Below, piece after piece: positions 39,899 through 51,057 of a stretch of DNA of 64,000 nucleotides. The stretch lies in NCBI GenBank assembly GCA_964020085.1, contig OZ026607.1, forward strand, positions 14,459,466-14,523,465, written 5' to 3'. A program made the position numbers and the translations under genes. The DNA comes from Micromussa lordhowensis. Taxonomy: Eukaryota; Cnidaria; Anthozoa; Scleractinia; Lobophylliidae. Under the pieces are notes generated by a model. The model saw only the letters and a program-made list of their open reading frames with translations, made no database searches and had not been told where the DNA came from. The first letter of the stretch is position 1. Each line of letters starts with the position of its first letter.

Positions 39899-40894
39899 AT
39901 GATGAACAAAGAGACCATTGGCAATCTACATCGTAAAAAACTTTCAGAAATTGTTATAAAAGAAAAAAAAATACCAGATTTAAAAAAAAAAATTATAAAT
40001 TTATCCATCAAAAAAGATTATTCTAGAATTGATCAAATTGAACAAATAAGGCTAGAAAATGAAATAAATGATATCAAAAATCTTCGTACTAGTTATTTAT
40101 TAAAGAATGCTATTTTACTTTTTTTACATACAGAAAATCAAGCAAAAAAAATTGTCCATGGTGTTGATAATTCTTATTATAAAAAGTATAAATATAATAT
40201 CTTCCCTGATGAACTACAATACAGTGAAAATAATATAAATGAAGATAACTATTGTTATACATGTGAAAAATTTCGAGTATTGAACATCGATGAAGGGATA
40301 AGTACTTGTCTAAGTTGTGGAATAAGCATTAATGTCTCAACAAATCCAGAAAAAGCATCCATAAAACCTGCAGAAAATAATTACAAAAGATATAATCATT
40401 TTTGTGACTGTTTAGCCAATATCCAAGGCAAAGAAAGTTTTAAAGTCTCAGAAGATGTTATTAATAATATTTTCAAAGAAATCATTCGTGAAAGGATGGA
40501 AAATTCTTTGGAAAAGTTAACTGAATCAGATATTAAAAGATATCTTAAAAAACATCGTAAATTAAATTATTATAATCATACCACCCAAATATTGTATAGA
40601 ATAACAAAAATACCTCCATTACAAATGACTTCTATAATGGAAGAAAAAATGAAAATGAGGTTTTTACAAATTCAGGAGCCATTTGAATTATTTAAAGGTA
40701 AAAATAGAAGAAATTTCTTTTCCTATTCATATATCATTTATAAATTTTGTCAAATACTTGGATATAATGAATTTTTACCAAAGCTAAAATTGTATAAAGA
40801 TCGTTTAAAACTCTATGAACTTGATAAAATTTGGAAAAAAATATGTGAATATCTAGGTGGTGAGAGTGCTGGTTGGAAATTTATCAAATCTTGA
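39899..40894 (+). CDS. VLTF3-like late transcription factor
   Basis: The 331-residue protein has a zinc-binding pair C119-x2-C122 ... C137-x2-C140 (CYTCEKF, CLSCGIS). Its C-terminal domain reads NYKRYNHFCDCLANIQGKES, then KIPPLQMTSIMEEKM, FLQIQEPFELFKGKNRRNFF, SYSYIIYKFCQILG and YELDKIWKKICEYLG. This order matches the poxvirus/NCLDV late transcription factor 3 family. Family members activate late viral promoters with a virus-specific transcription machinery. Here it is the last gene, with its stop at the edge of the right terminal repeat. Together with the shared TATATA start box it suggests autonomous late gene control. Confidence 0.85.
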   Translation: MMNKETIGNLHRKKLSEIVIKEKKIPDLKKKIINLSIKKDYSRIDQIEQIRLENEINDIKNLRTSYLLKNAILLFLHTENQAKKIVHGVDNSYYKKYKYNIFPDELQYSENNINEDNYCYTCEKFRVLNIDEGISTCLSCGISINVSTNPEKASIKPAENNYKRYNHFCDCLANIQGKESFKVSEDVINNIFKEIIRERMENSLEKLTESDIKRYLKKHRKLNYYNHTTQILYRITKIPPLQMTSIMEEKMKMRFLQIQEPFELFKGKNRRNFFSYSYIIYKFCQILGYNEFLPKLKLYKDRLKLYELDKIWKKICEYLGGESAGWKFIKS

Positions 40895-41140
40895 AAATCA
40901 GCATCGTGAGAACAATCTAAATTTTACTATATCCTACACTATCCTACGCATTTTAGGCATTTTTGTGCGTAAAATAGTATGTCTAATTTTTACGATATCT
41001 ACGCTACTTACACTACCTACGCATAACTACGCTGTTTTAGTGTATTATATCATATATTTTAGACTCAGATTTTTACACTAACTACGCTGAGATGCGTAAA
41101 ATTCAGAAATTGCGGTAGCTGCCCCAATTACTACACTACT
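40894..41140 (-). repeat. Right terminal inverted repeat, 247 bp
   Basis: This is the reverse complement of 21044-21290 with no difference seen by eye, ending CTACACTACT at 41140. It holds the same TAGTGTA and GCGTAG iterations in opposite orientation. The final bases of the VLTF3-like gene touch its inner edge. Confidence 0.95.
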
Positions 41141-41146
41141 TACGAC
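41141..41146. other. Target-site duplication TACGAC, right
   Basis: It directly follows the right terminal repeat and equals the six bases before the left one (21038-21043). Confidence 0.95.
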
Positions 41147-43773
41147 GAATGTAAACAGGTCTTAGAAACCTTTCAAAATGATAAGTCTCCTGGTGAAGAT
41201 GGTTTTACGGTAGAATTTTATAAATTTTTCTTCGAACTGCTCGGACATAACCTCGTCGAAAGCTTCTATGAGACTTATGAAGCAACCGAGCTTTCCATCT
41301 CCCAAAGAAGAGGCATCATTACTCTTATACCAAAAGAGGACGGCTCCCTGTTAGATTTATCAAATTGGCGACCAGTAACTTTACTTAACGTTGATTGCAA
41401 GATAGCAACTAAAGCCATAGCTAAAAGAATAGAAGCTTCGCTACCAAAGCTAATAAATTCGGACCAAACTGGTTTTATAAAGGGACGCTACATTGGGGAA
41501 AATATCCGTCTCATAATCGACGTTATGGAATATACTAAGACGCATAACATTCCAGGTATTCTAGTGTCTCTATAGACTTTAGAAAAGCTTTTGACTCCCT
41601 TGAATGGCCCTTTATAGTGAGAACATTGGACGTCTTTAATTTTGGTACGAGTATTCAAAAATGGGTTAGCACCTTTAACACCAACATTGAGAGTGCCGCG
41701 TTAAACAATGGTTGTCTGACAAATTGGTTTCGGCCGTCTAGAGGAGTCCATCAGGGATGCCCACTATCCCCGTATTTGTTTATTCTTTCAGCTGAAGTAC
41801 TGGCCAATAAAATCCGACAAGACCTACATGTCAAAGGAATTGAAATATTAGGAAACGAACTGAGATTGAGCCAATATGCAGATGATACGAATCTTTTTTG
41901 TGCTGACCTGGCTTCTGTAGAAAAGGCCTTAGAAATAGTTGATAACTTTGGTTCGCTAGCAGGCCTAAAATTAAGCCGGAAAAAAAAAAACAAAAGCTAT
42001 CTGGTTGGGAAAATGGAAAAATAATAAAAACAATGCATTACAACTAAAATGGCTACGCAATCCGGTCAAAATCTTAGGAATCCATGTCTCGTACGACGAA
42101 AAGGGAAATAACCAACCCAATTTCAACCACAAGTTACAAAAATTGCAAACAAATCTGGACCTATGGAGGGCACGTGACCTTACACTATTTGGAAGAGTAC
42201 TAATTATAAAATCTCTCGCTCTATCACAACTCGTTTACTCAGCATCAATTCTCAATGTCCCTCAAGAAATAACGCCAATAATCAAAACAAAACTGTTTAA
42301 ATTTCTATGGAAAAACAAAAACGACAAAATAAAAAGAGAAGGCCTCTATCAAGATCGAGACAAAGGGGGGTATTCGTATGATTGATGTAGAAACTATGAT
42401 TAAAGCATTGCGGTTAGCTTGGACTCCGAGACTTTTCGCACCAGGAAGGAAAAACTGGAAAACGTACTATCCCAGACTATTATCTAGATAGATATGGAGG
42501 TTTGAGTTTTCTTTTAAGATGTAACTACTGCACAAAGTATATTGACGGTTTGCCATCTTTTTATAACGACATTTTAAAATTTTTCAATGAATTGAAAACC
42601 CGGTATAACTACGACAGAGGTCAGGACATTCACTCACTCTCACTCATCCCCTTCGCTCCTTGGGTGGAGCATAAGGCCACAAGAGGTCAGGATATGATCT
42701 TAAACAATAAAAAAGGAATTCTCGTTGGAGGGAAGCCCATATTCATTAGTGAATGGTTTAACAACAATATTCTGTCTATACAAGACTTGCTGAATAGTAA
42801 TGGCCAGTTTTTTTCTTACCAAGAGTTTAAAAACAAATTCGCTTGTAAAACGAACTTCTTCCAATTTTATCAAGTCGCAAGTGCAATACCGAAGCATCTA
42901 GTCCCAAAAGCAAAATCCACAGTTCCAGCGGAAAGTGAACTATACATTGCCAACAGCCCCCTTTTCCAACTAGACGACCAGAAAGCAATCCACTTAGGCA
43001 AAGCCAAAACTAAGGATTTCTATTGTTTATTTAACAAAAGAATTCATACGAGGTGTCAAACTGGCCCAACAAAATGGAACCAAACAATGCACCTGGATGG
43101 AGAGGCATGGAAAAAAAATATTTAACTCCTTGAAAAACATTTGTAAGGAATCAAAATTAAAAGAATTTCAATTCAAACTTATTCATAGAATTGTGGTAAC
43201 AAAAAAAGAGCTTTTTCGATGCGGAATCAAAACGGATGAGGAATGCCTCTATTGCGGTGAACATGATTCAATTGATCACACATTTAAAGATTGCGAATTT
43301 GTTAAACACTTTGTAAAAAATGTCACCGACTGGTTTAATGCTGTCAACAATTCTAACTTTATCCCAACGATTGAAGAAAAATTGTTTGGCATCATGTCCG
43401 GCCCATATGATAAAACATTACTAAAGAAGTTTAATTATACGACCTTGTTTATGAGATATTACATCCACACTTGTAAGATGCATAACAAAGCTATTCACCT
43501 CTCTATTTTTGTTGACAAAGTGTTATTAAAATACAGAATTGAAAAATTTTCTTAATAACTAATTGGAAAAATACTCCTCCCCCAATGTATGCACCACAAG
43601 AGACACGTTTGAACGAAAAATATATATAAAGGCGTGTAATGTCCTATATATACAATACAGTTTTTGTTTAATTATTAAATAGAAGAAATACTCCGTCATG
43701 TACATGTATTGAACTGGTAACATTGTAAACTAGATAAACACATGCAGATTGTGAATAAAGATATAAAAAAAAT
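41141..43773 (+). pseudogene. L1/Tx1-like LINE copy 2, 3' half
   Basis: The ORF2 sense interrupted at 21043 resumes here: FQNDKSPGEDGFTVEFYKFF, LSISQRRGIITLIPKEDGSL, DQTGFIKGRYIGENIR. After a stop near 41574 it continues with PSRGVHQGCPLSPYLFILSA and the catalytic QYADDT (about 41873). Frame changes follow at the A-run near 41985 and near 42380. The C-terminal zinc-knuckle-like region (CLYCGEHDSIDHTFKDC) is near 43250. The ORF ends at 43555, and the 3' UTR runs to an A-rich end near 43773. Apart from the Polinton the copy has only a few breaks in this half. Confidence 0.85.
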
Positions 43774-44090
43774 CAGAAGTCGCTAATCTTTTTTGACTTG
43801 ATGTCTATCAAATCTAAGTGGAAAAAAAACAAAAACATCCAATAAATCATGCTTCTCGTGTTCTGAAATTCAATAAGTTCAGAAAGAAAGGAAACTAATG
43901 ATTTACTTAAGCGACAGCGACGGTTAATTTTAAGACGGAGATTAAATTAAAAACGCTAGATTGCGATAGATTTGCTTTCATGACTGGTCCAGTGGAATCT
44001 ATTAAAAATGAATAGGGGAACTGTGGCGGCCCCTTGCGTAAGTCGCTTCAAGCTACTCATTCTGTTCAACTAAGGACAACGTTTTTACCG
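43774..44090. other. Unassigned spacer
   Basis: AT-rich sequence follows the LINE 3' end. No gene, repeat or element boundary is recognised up to the inverted repeat at 44091. Confidence 0.4.
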
Positions 44091-45903
44091 GTTACAGTGC
44101 GACGCGCCTTACCGTGGCCACCCAACAAACATTTTTACAAGTTAGCCAATCAGGATACGCCTCCTTACAAAGTCCAACAAGGCAATGTGAAAGTTCCCTC
44201 GAGAGTTGTTCGCTGTCTGAGTGAGTCAAAATTATGCGCCAAATTTGCGAAAATCCCTTTACTGGCATATTGAGGGCAGCAAAAGCATCGAGGACTTCCT
44301 CAGAGAAGTAGATGACGATTTAGTAATATATGACGGTGAATTTCAAAGCAACGACCGTCGTGGGAACTTCACATTTGGGCGGGAAAGCTTCAAATTTTGA
44401 CACCTGAAACGTACACGTTTGGCCTCATGTGAAAACATGTTTTGTGTGCCAGTGCGTTCACGGGTAGCTGCAATCGACGGTATTTTGCAAACTCAAGCAA
44501 GAACCATCTTCAAATCGAAAAAGGAATATTTTGTAAACAAACTGAAACACATAAACCCCTGAGTTCCTTCATTTCAAATGACTGCAACAATTATTTCAAG
44601 CGAGGTCGCCAAAGGTCAAACGGGTTGATTTACATTTTTACTTTATGCAAACTTAAGGAGTCTTAAGCTAGTCAACAAAGTAAAAACATCGAACTAGCAA
44701 AATGAGAGTAACGGGTCTCCAGTTCATGGGAAAGAAGAAGCTCCACACTGGTTCAAACCAGACTGATACTGGACAAAAGGGCCGTCAACAAAGTATCTTT
44801 TCACCGGCAAATAATATTTAAGGGACAACTTTAGCGTGATGAAATTGTTCAATTATCATCGGTAGTTGCCAATAGGCCTTATCACGGTTTCCGACGCCAT
44901 TTTGACGGGTAGGCAAAGCGGTCAGAAATTACAGTGTTTGTATGGGAATCCGATGGCAAATAACTTTTTCCAAAATCGAATTTTACGCAATTTGTGAATC
45001 GCAATGTTAAAATATCAGGTGGAAGATTGTATTCACCAAGTTTGAAGGTTGTAGTTTAACTAGAAGACGCTCAATTAATTTTTATAATTTTCCATACATT
45101 TGTCTGTAAATTTGGCTGGGAAGACGCGGCGGCGCCGAAAAAAAAATTACAGACAAATGTATGCTAAATTATAAAAATTAACTGAGCGTCTTCTAGTTAA
45201 GTTACATCCTTCAAACTTGGTGAATACAATCTTCCACCTGATATTTTAACGTTGCGATTCACAAATTGCGTAAAATTCGATTTTTGGAAAAAGTTCTTTG
45301 CCATCGGATTCCCATACAAACACTGTAATTTATGACCGCTTTGCCTACCCGTCAAAATGACGTCGGAAACCGTGATAAGGCCTATCGCCTTCTTCGGGAT
45401 CCCACTTCGACACTTCATTTCGCAATGCTCGTTGTAACACAAACAGGTCTTTGTCCAGTTTCAAACGATCTGAGTATTTTGACAAATTCTACAAACGCAG
45501 ACGATTACGCATAACAAAAAAAAAATCGATTTTGATTTTTCTCTGGCGCCCACGAAGCTTTCTAATTCTGTCAACAGCAGTTTCTCTGATGACGGGAAGA
45601 ATGCATCTATGTCCCCTGGGCGAAGGTATTTTAGCGACCCCAGAGTATGAAATCCGCGGCTTTCAAATTCCTTACTACACTTTTCAAGATGCAAACCTCC
45701 GGGGAGATTTTTTAGCCACTAGTAGACTTCACTCATGCTGTTTGTTCAACGACTAAAATCATGATCAGATCGTTCCGATGATAAAATCTTCACGCGCCAA
45801 CTTTGTAAGGAGGCGTGACCGTCAATCACATTCGCGTATCCTGATTGGCTAACTTGTGAAAATGTTATTTGAGTGGCCACGGTAAGGCGCGTCGCACTGT
45901 AAC
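44091..45903. mobile_element. 1.8-kb TIR DNA element, non-autonomous
   Basis: The ends are inverted copies: GTTACAGTGCGACGCGCC at 44091 and its complement ending at 45903. They include CTTACCGTGGCCAC and AGTTAGCCAATCAGGATACGC. The right arm carries a roughly 18-base extra segment. Arms are about 80-100 bp. No transposase frame is recognised inside, and no clear target duplication was found. A 514-bp foldback is nested within. Confidence 0.65.
44872..45385. repeat. 514-bp foldback (long palindrome)
   Basis: Arms of about 240 bp are nearly perfect inverted copies, from ATAGGCCTTATCACGG at the left to CCGTGATAAGGCCTAT at the right. They meet at a GC-rich centre near 45125-45145. Features such as GGAATCCGATGGCAAA and ACTAGAAGACGCTCA appear in both arms. 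It may be a separate insertion or an internal inverted part of the surrounding element. A transcript would form very long double-stranded RNA. Confidence 0.85.
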
Positions 45904-46009
45904 TATAATGTTCCCAACTCATAACTCTTAGTGATCTTTGCTAGAGAACTGAGCCAGAAAATTGACTATTTAGAAAGGACCATGGCAAGGGATTCTTTGC
46001 TGGCAGTTA

Positions 46010-46184
46010 ATAGGCCATTTTCGAGTTACCTAAAGCCTCTCTTTCAAAGCGAGGCCTGGTGCACAACCATTCATATGAAAATGAGTTTAATTTGCATGTG
46101 AATGAAATCTTATTTTCATATGAAATGATGAGCACCAAGACTCGCTTTGAGAAAGAGGCTAAAGTTAATTCGGAAATGGTCTAT
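46010..46184. repeat. Foldback MITE, family A copy 1
   Basis: The ends ATAGGCCATTTTCGAGTTACC and AATTCGGAAATGGTCTAT are imperfect inverted partners. Inside, AAAGCGAGGC, TTCATATGAAAATGAG and CTTATTTTCATATGAA form further pairs. A related copy lies at 49962-50134. No coding capacity. Confidence 0.7.
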
Positions 46185-46665
46185 TTGGTTAGGGAGTCTG
46201 CTTTAATTATTCATAGTTTATTATTGGTTCCGAAAACATTTTGAAAGAGAAATTAAAACCTTGTGGACCGTTGACAATCAGCATTCCAGAAATACTTGTC
46301 TTGTTTCCTCTGGAATACATGTACTTAATAAACTTACGGATGTTCACAAGCTCTGTGCAGAGCATCTCTCAGTAGCATTGGTTTACAGATATGTTATAAA
46401 CGGTAAAGTTTATAAATATCATAGGTTGTTAAATAGCTTATAACATTTATTATCAAGATAAACAAACTTCAACAAAAACTTGATCTTTGGATGATGCAAT
46501 AAATGGGTTTTCGCTGGTTTAGTTATCATGACATATAGGCTAGTAAACCATGCTCAACAAATATGGTACCTGCACGTGTGAGTTTTCATTTTTCCATGTT
46601 GATGTATTTCAATTTCTATTTTAGGAGTATTTTAAATAACACAATAAATATTATTCCCATCGCAT

Positions 46666-46770
46666 ATATAGAGGATTATTACACGGTGGCGAGAAGATAT
46701 GAATTTATCGTGAGATATTGTTCTAGCACACGAAAACATAAAATTCATATCTTCGAGCCAACGTGTAATG
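46666..46770. repeat. Foldback MITE with ATTACACG ends
   Basis: ATTACACGGTGGCGAGAAGATATGAA at the left pairs with TTCATATCTTCGAGCCAACGTGTAAT at the right around an AGATATTGTTCTAGCACACG loop. It is short and non-coding. Confidence 0.7.
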
Positions 46771-46954
46771 TTCTTTTTATTATATGGAGACTAAATATAA
46801 AACATAAAACAAAAGCATAAATATAAAAAAAGGCGGGAATCGTGACGTCATTTAACGATACGACACTCACAAAGGTGACATACGGAAAATACGGATGAAG
46901 TGGCGTATGGAATCTACGAGTGGTTTAGTTCCCAGTAAAACACTCTCCTCCATA

Positions 46955-47400
46955 TAATAAAAGATATTAAAGGTCAACTCGGCGCCTAGTTGGTTATTTA
47001 TCATCTCATACCAGGAGATTGTGATCGCTTTTTCATATTCAACGCCCGTTCGTGGAATAATCATTATTATTAAATTCTCAACCTCGGATAATGTAATTTT
47101 AGCTTTCTGATCGGTTCACTAGATCTTGGTTTCCATCCATTATACCTGCGTTTGATCTTAAATGGAAATGAATGCGGCAAATACCGCTCAGCATAAATTT
47201 TCAGCATTTCGTTTTGGCGCGCTGAGGTCACATCGCTTTAGACTTTAATAAAATTTAGCAAAACCGAAGGTTGAGAATTTAATAAAGCAATTATTCCATT
47301 CGAGCTTGTTGGATATGAGATTAGTTATAGCCAACTCGGCCCACCTCGTTGGCTATTTACTATTTTATATCCAGCGCAAATTCATGGAATAATTGTTAAA
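46955..47400. repeat. MITE-like pair of inverted 130-bp arms
   Basis: The segment ending in GGAATAATCATTATTATTAAA and TTCTCAACC (about 46965-47085) recurs inverted at about 47265-47400, where TTGAGAATTTAATAAAGC and AATTATTCC are seen. About 180 bp lies between. The right arm is itself a foldback (ATAGCCAAC / GTTGGCTAT). No gene is present. Confidence 0.6.
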
Positions 47401-47669
47401 TGTTTTTGCTCTTATTTCAAACGATTATTTGGCAAAGGTAAAGTGATTCAATTGGGGCCATCTGGGCCCGAGATATTTTTAGGGGTGAATTTTTACACCC
47501 AGAAGCATGGGACCTTGTCTGCTCAAAACGTAACATTTTACCTTGAAACAACTGTCATTATGGAAAGGTTATTTAGCCTGATTTTTCTTGAACTTGTTGT
47601 TTTCCTCGTTGTCATTGCTGTTTTGTTTGTCTTTGTTTTTATTTGATTTGGCCTTTTTTTTTCAAATGT

Positions 47670-48475
47670 GCTCCACTCAGAGATGTGGCCCGAATTCTTT
47701 GCCGCATTCCCTGATCATTTGCAGCCATGGAAACAGTTCTTGCATCGAAAGCGGAAGGAACCATCCGTACTTGTCTGGCTGGTTTTAAGCCCTAGAAGTT
47801 CTGGGTTTCGTTTAACTGTGTTCGTCACATGCCTGCTAATTCCTTCCATGCTGAGGCCTACTTACAGTGCCTGATTCCCGATGCAAATTTTCTTTCTCTT
47901 GTATTTAATGTTGCTTACAGTATCGACTGGGCTCAACAGTTGCCCGGTCTGCCGAAGGTCTCTGATCATCCTATCGTTTCTTCCGTGGTTAGCGCGTCCC
48001 AAAGAATTCTGAGCAAACCAAGGCAAAGAAAGAGCTCATCACAGGTGAAATGTTGAAAGCACCTATAACTTCCAAGATTTCAGATAAGTCTCCTCCTGTA
48101 TCAGATTTGAGAACAGTAGACTTATGTCTCTTAGGTTATGCTGGCTTTTTTTCGTTACCTTGAGTTATGCTTCATAAGAGCTTGTGACAGTAATTTTTCT
48201 CCTACTTATGTATCTATACTTTTTGGAATCGTCCAAGAAACACCAATTTCGTGACGGGGCATGGGTTGCAATCGCGCGATCAAATCAAGATACTTGCCCC
48301 GCTCAGGCCTTTGAGCAATACATTGCTGCAACAAAAATTGAGCTTGGTGGGATCTGCCGTTTTTTTAGACCTTTATCGTCTTTTAGATCCATATCCAAAG
48401 TCCGGCGTCAAGGCTTGAGCTACAGCAGAGCCAGGAAAATCGTTATGGACGCTTTTAAGGACATGCAGTAATAAT
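47670..48475 (+). pseudogene. Tyrosine-recombinase (integrase/XerD-like) pseudogene
   Basis: Broken frames show the order found in tyrosine recombinases of eukaryotic mobile elements: an N-terminal core-binding part (LASKAEGTIRTCLAGFKP; YSIDWAQQLPGLPKVSDHPI; ASQRILSKPRQRKSS), then ISDKSPPVSDLRTVDLCLLG followed by YAGFFSL. Last come remnants of the catalytic domain near 48240-48420 (ARSNQDTCPAQAFEQYIAAT; RRQGLSYSRARKIVMDAF). Stops and frameshifts occur near 47700, 48055 and 48165. It could derive from a Crypton or DIRS-type element. Non-functional. Confidence 0.65.
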
Positions 48476-49961
48476 ATACTTTTTAAGAGGCAAGGTCATT
48501 AGTTGATGAGTGAAAATGCTAAAGATGGTTATGTTAAAGACAATTTTCATTCCTTACTGTCTGTCTCGAAATCATTAGGAATTTGATAAGCAGCAGTAGG
48601 TCAGGCAGCACCGTGCATAGGGTTGTGGTTTTTCCTCCCTTTTAAGGCAACGAGCGCGGTGAGGTTTTCTTTTATTCTATGGATGCCCTTTAATACTGTG
48701 CTAGTACAGTTTCTCTTTTTCTAGGCCTTTGTCGTTGTTATTGTCGAATCACCTTGTATTTTTATTATCAGTCAGTCAATCGATAAACTGCGCGGCCTCG
48801 AGTGAGCGTACGATAGCAATAATCGTGTGTATGTTTTTTTGTTTCATTTGTTTTTGCACACTGGTGGAATATACCCAGGGAATTTAGAAGAGAGTACCGG
48901 TATCACTTACCCATAAACTCCATCAGCTTTAACCGGAAGACGTCATCTTTGGCCTGTAACAGCCTTGCAGTTATAATTTATCAAGTGTTTTCTGGAGGGC
49001 AGGTGTAAAGATATTATATGAAATAAACGTTCCCTTCTCGTCTATTCATTATATTTATTCACTGAATGACATGTGGCTAAAATACAGCTAAGAACATTAG
49101 AATACCATTAGCCGTCTGAATTACAATGACTTTATTCGAGCAGAAGGACTTTCACCTTCTTCAAGCGAGCTGTGTAGTAGGCCTTTTTACTCTTCCTTAT
49201 TGATAAAAATGTATTTTGAGCGACGCTAAGGTCCATGGAATGAGGTACATGTCGTTTTCTGCACGTAACAATATCAGATGTCTAGTTAAATTAATGAGCA
49301 ACGAAGCCCTGGCAACATTTTTGATGGTGCCGGTATGCCTACAGTAGAGGTTTCAATTTACTCTTTTTTTTGTTGTTCGTTGGGTAGTAATATTCTAACG
49401 CCAAAAACATCTAACGCTAAGTTCTACAAACATTGATGTAGCGACGTTTGAGCACATTTTCACCACTTCGAGAAACAAGCAAATTGCTGACGTTATTTTT
49501 TTTTTCCAAGTTTAGCTCCTGTACAAACTATGGGCTTTAAAGATATCAAACCTATCAAGTGAAGGCAAAGCGAACGTGATTTTTCGGGCTAGTCATTATC
49601 GATTATTTTATTTTATAATTAAGTTTCCATATAACGCGCGCTCTGAATGGTTGAACCAGCGTGGTTTGTCGAAGAACAGAGCCCGGTTAATTAGTGACAA
49701 CCCTGTATATGCGACTGGACTTTTACCAGCTAGCCCCTATTTGTATTTTGTATCTTTGTACCAGCCCCTATTTGCTTTTTCTAAATCAGATAAATACAAA
49801 CACATTTCTTTTTAATGTTAAACAACATTTGTTTTCAGAGGTGCAAACTACACAAGAAACAATGAAACAATAGAAAACATACAGATAAAAAATACAACCT
49901 CTCACATCCTTAAACATTTCATCCAACATAACTGGACAATCTCAAAGCTAAATTGACCCAG
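48476..49961. other. Unassigned AT-rich stretch
   Basis: No gene or element boundary is recognised. Open frames such as 49576-49815 lack any known domain. Short G/T-rich and homopolymer tracts occur (TTTTTTTT near 49500). Confidence 0.4.
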
Positions 49962-50134
49962 TGATAATTTCCGAATTACCTTAAGCCTCTTCCTCAAAGC
50001 GAGTCTTGGTTCCCATCTTTTCATATGAAAATGAGATTTCATTCACATGTAAATTAAACTCATTTTCATATGAATGGTTGTGCACCAGGCCTCGCTTTGA
50101 TAGAGAGGCTTAAGGCAACTCGGAAATGGGCTAT
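49962..50134. repeat. Foldback MITE, family A copy 2
   Basis: The ends GATAATTTCCGAATTACC and ACTCGGAAATGGGCTAT are inverted partners. The inside repeats the AAAGCGAGTCTTGG and TTTTCATATGAAAATGAG features of the copy at 46010-46184, in inverted orientation. Non-coding. Confidence 0.7.
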
Positions 50135-51057
50135 TCAGTCAACAAACTTGTGTCCTCCTATAATATTTTTGAATTGCATGACTAAAAGAAACTTGCTTAA
50201 TACTTCAATAAAACCAAAACAGCAGCAGAGAGCTCAAATAAATCTATTGACTGACTTTTTGAGCAAAAGTACACCATACATGCACATGTAGCTAGATTAC
50301 GGATTGTCCTGTTGAATACTCTTTGGCCATAATGCACAAGGAAATGTGTCTGTGGGTCTTTTTAATAGACAAGTAGACTGTAAGCTTGAAGTTTTTATCA
50401 AAGTCAATAAAAAACATAGCATAACCCAATGGCTGTGCTGTTAAACATAGGATATTGATGATTTTACAAGTTTGATATCTTTCAGCCTCAATGCAGGGCA
50501 CAATGTCACGCATGTTCTGAGAGCCTTCCATCAATTGATAGGTGGCTGAGTGTCCAGTAAGGTGGTGAGTTCTTTAATAGGCGGTCCCTGGGTTATTCTG
50601 TTCTTTAGGTATATTGCATCCTCAATTTCTTCATCCCCCGAAGAATTCGATAGCCATTCCTTTGCATCACCAGTACCAGTTTCTTTGTCTGAGTCACTTG
50701 GCTGATACCTTGCCCTCTTTGTTGTTTGTTCGTTTGGTTCTGTTTTCTCAAGCGCGATCGACTTCTCGAAAACATTTTGCAAGACAAACAATTCACGTTC
50801 TTCGCTTGTTGCTTGTTGCAGCTTGTTGCTTGTTTAGGCGCTTATTCACTTTTCTACTGCTGGTTTTCTGTCAGCAGCGTATCATTGGCCAATCAGAAAC
50901 TTTAAAATAAAAAGCCCAGGAACAAGCTAATCACAAAGTGAGAGAAAGATTGGCGCCATCTTTCAGTGCCCTTCCACAGGTAACGTGTTATTTCATGCAT
51001 AGATTTTTCGCGTGAGCAGAGTTCCATTCGCTTAGAAAATAATATTTTCGTCTCCAA
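50135..51057. other. Unassigned, upstream of a candidate first exon
   Basis: A minus-strand open frame at 50531-50791 (KRARYQPSDSDKETGTGDAK) is acidic and low in complexity but has no ATG start and no domain I recognise; it could be an internal exon. Near 50810-50835 the sequence GCTTGTTGC is repeated. The region just before 51058 could hold the promoter of the following exon. Confidence 0.3.

Larger units (their letters stand above)
21044..41140. mobile_element. Maverick/Polinton (adintovirus-type) integrated element
   Basis: This 20,097-bp element has 247-bp terminal inverted repeats identical by eye, AG...CT ends and a 6-bp target duplication. Its gene set is that of a virus as much as a transposon: polymerase B, integrase, packaging ATPase, protease, major and minor capsid proteins, phospholipase A2, fibres and a late transcription factor. 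Six genes are on the minus strand at the left and the rest mostly on the plus strand. The stop codons of the outermost genes fall at the inner edges of the two terminal repeats. Two in-frame TGA codons affect the penton gene and the end of the integrase. All other main genes look intact. Confidence 0.97.

Noticed and set aside
47443..47646. 67-codon hydrophobic frame
   Set aside because: Low-complexity T-rich sequence gives the hydrophobic run; no homology or start context.
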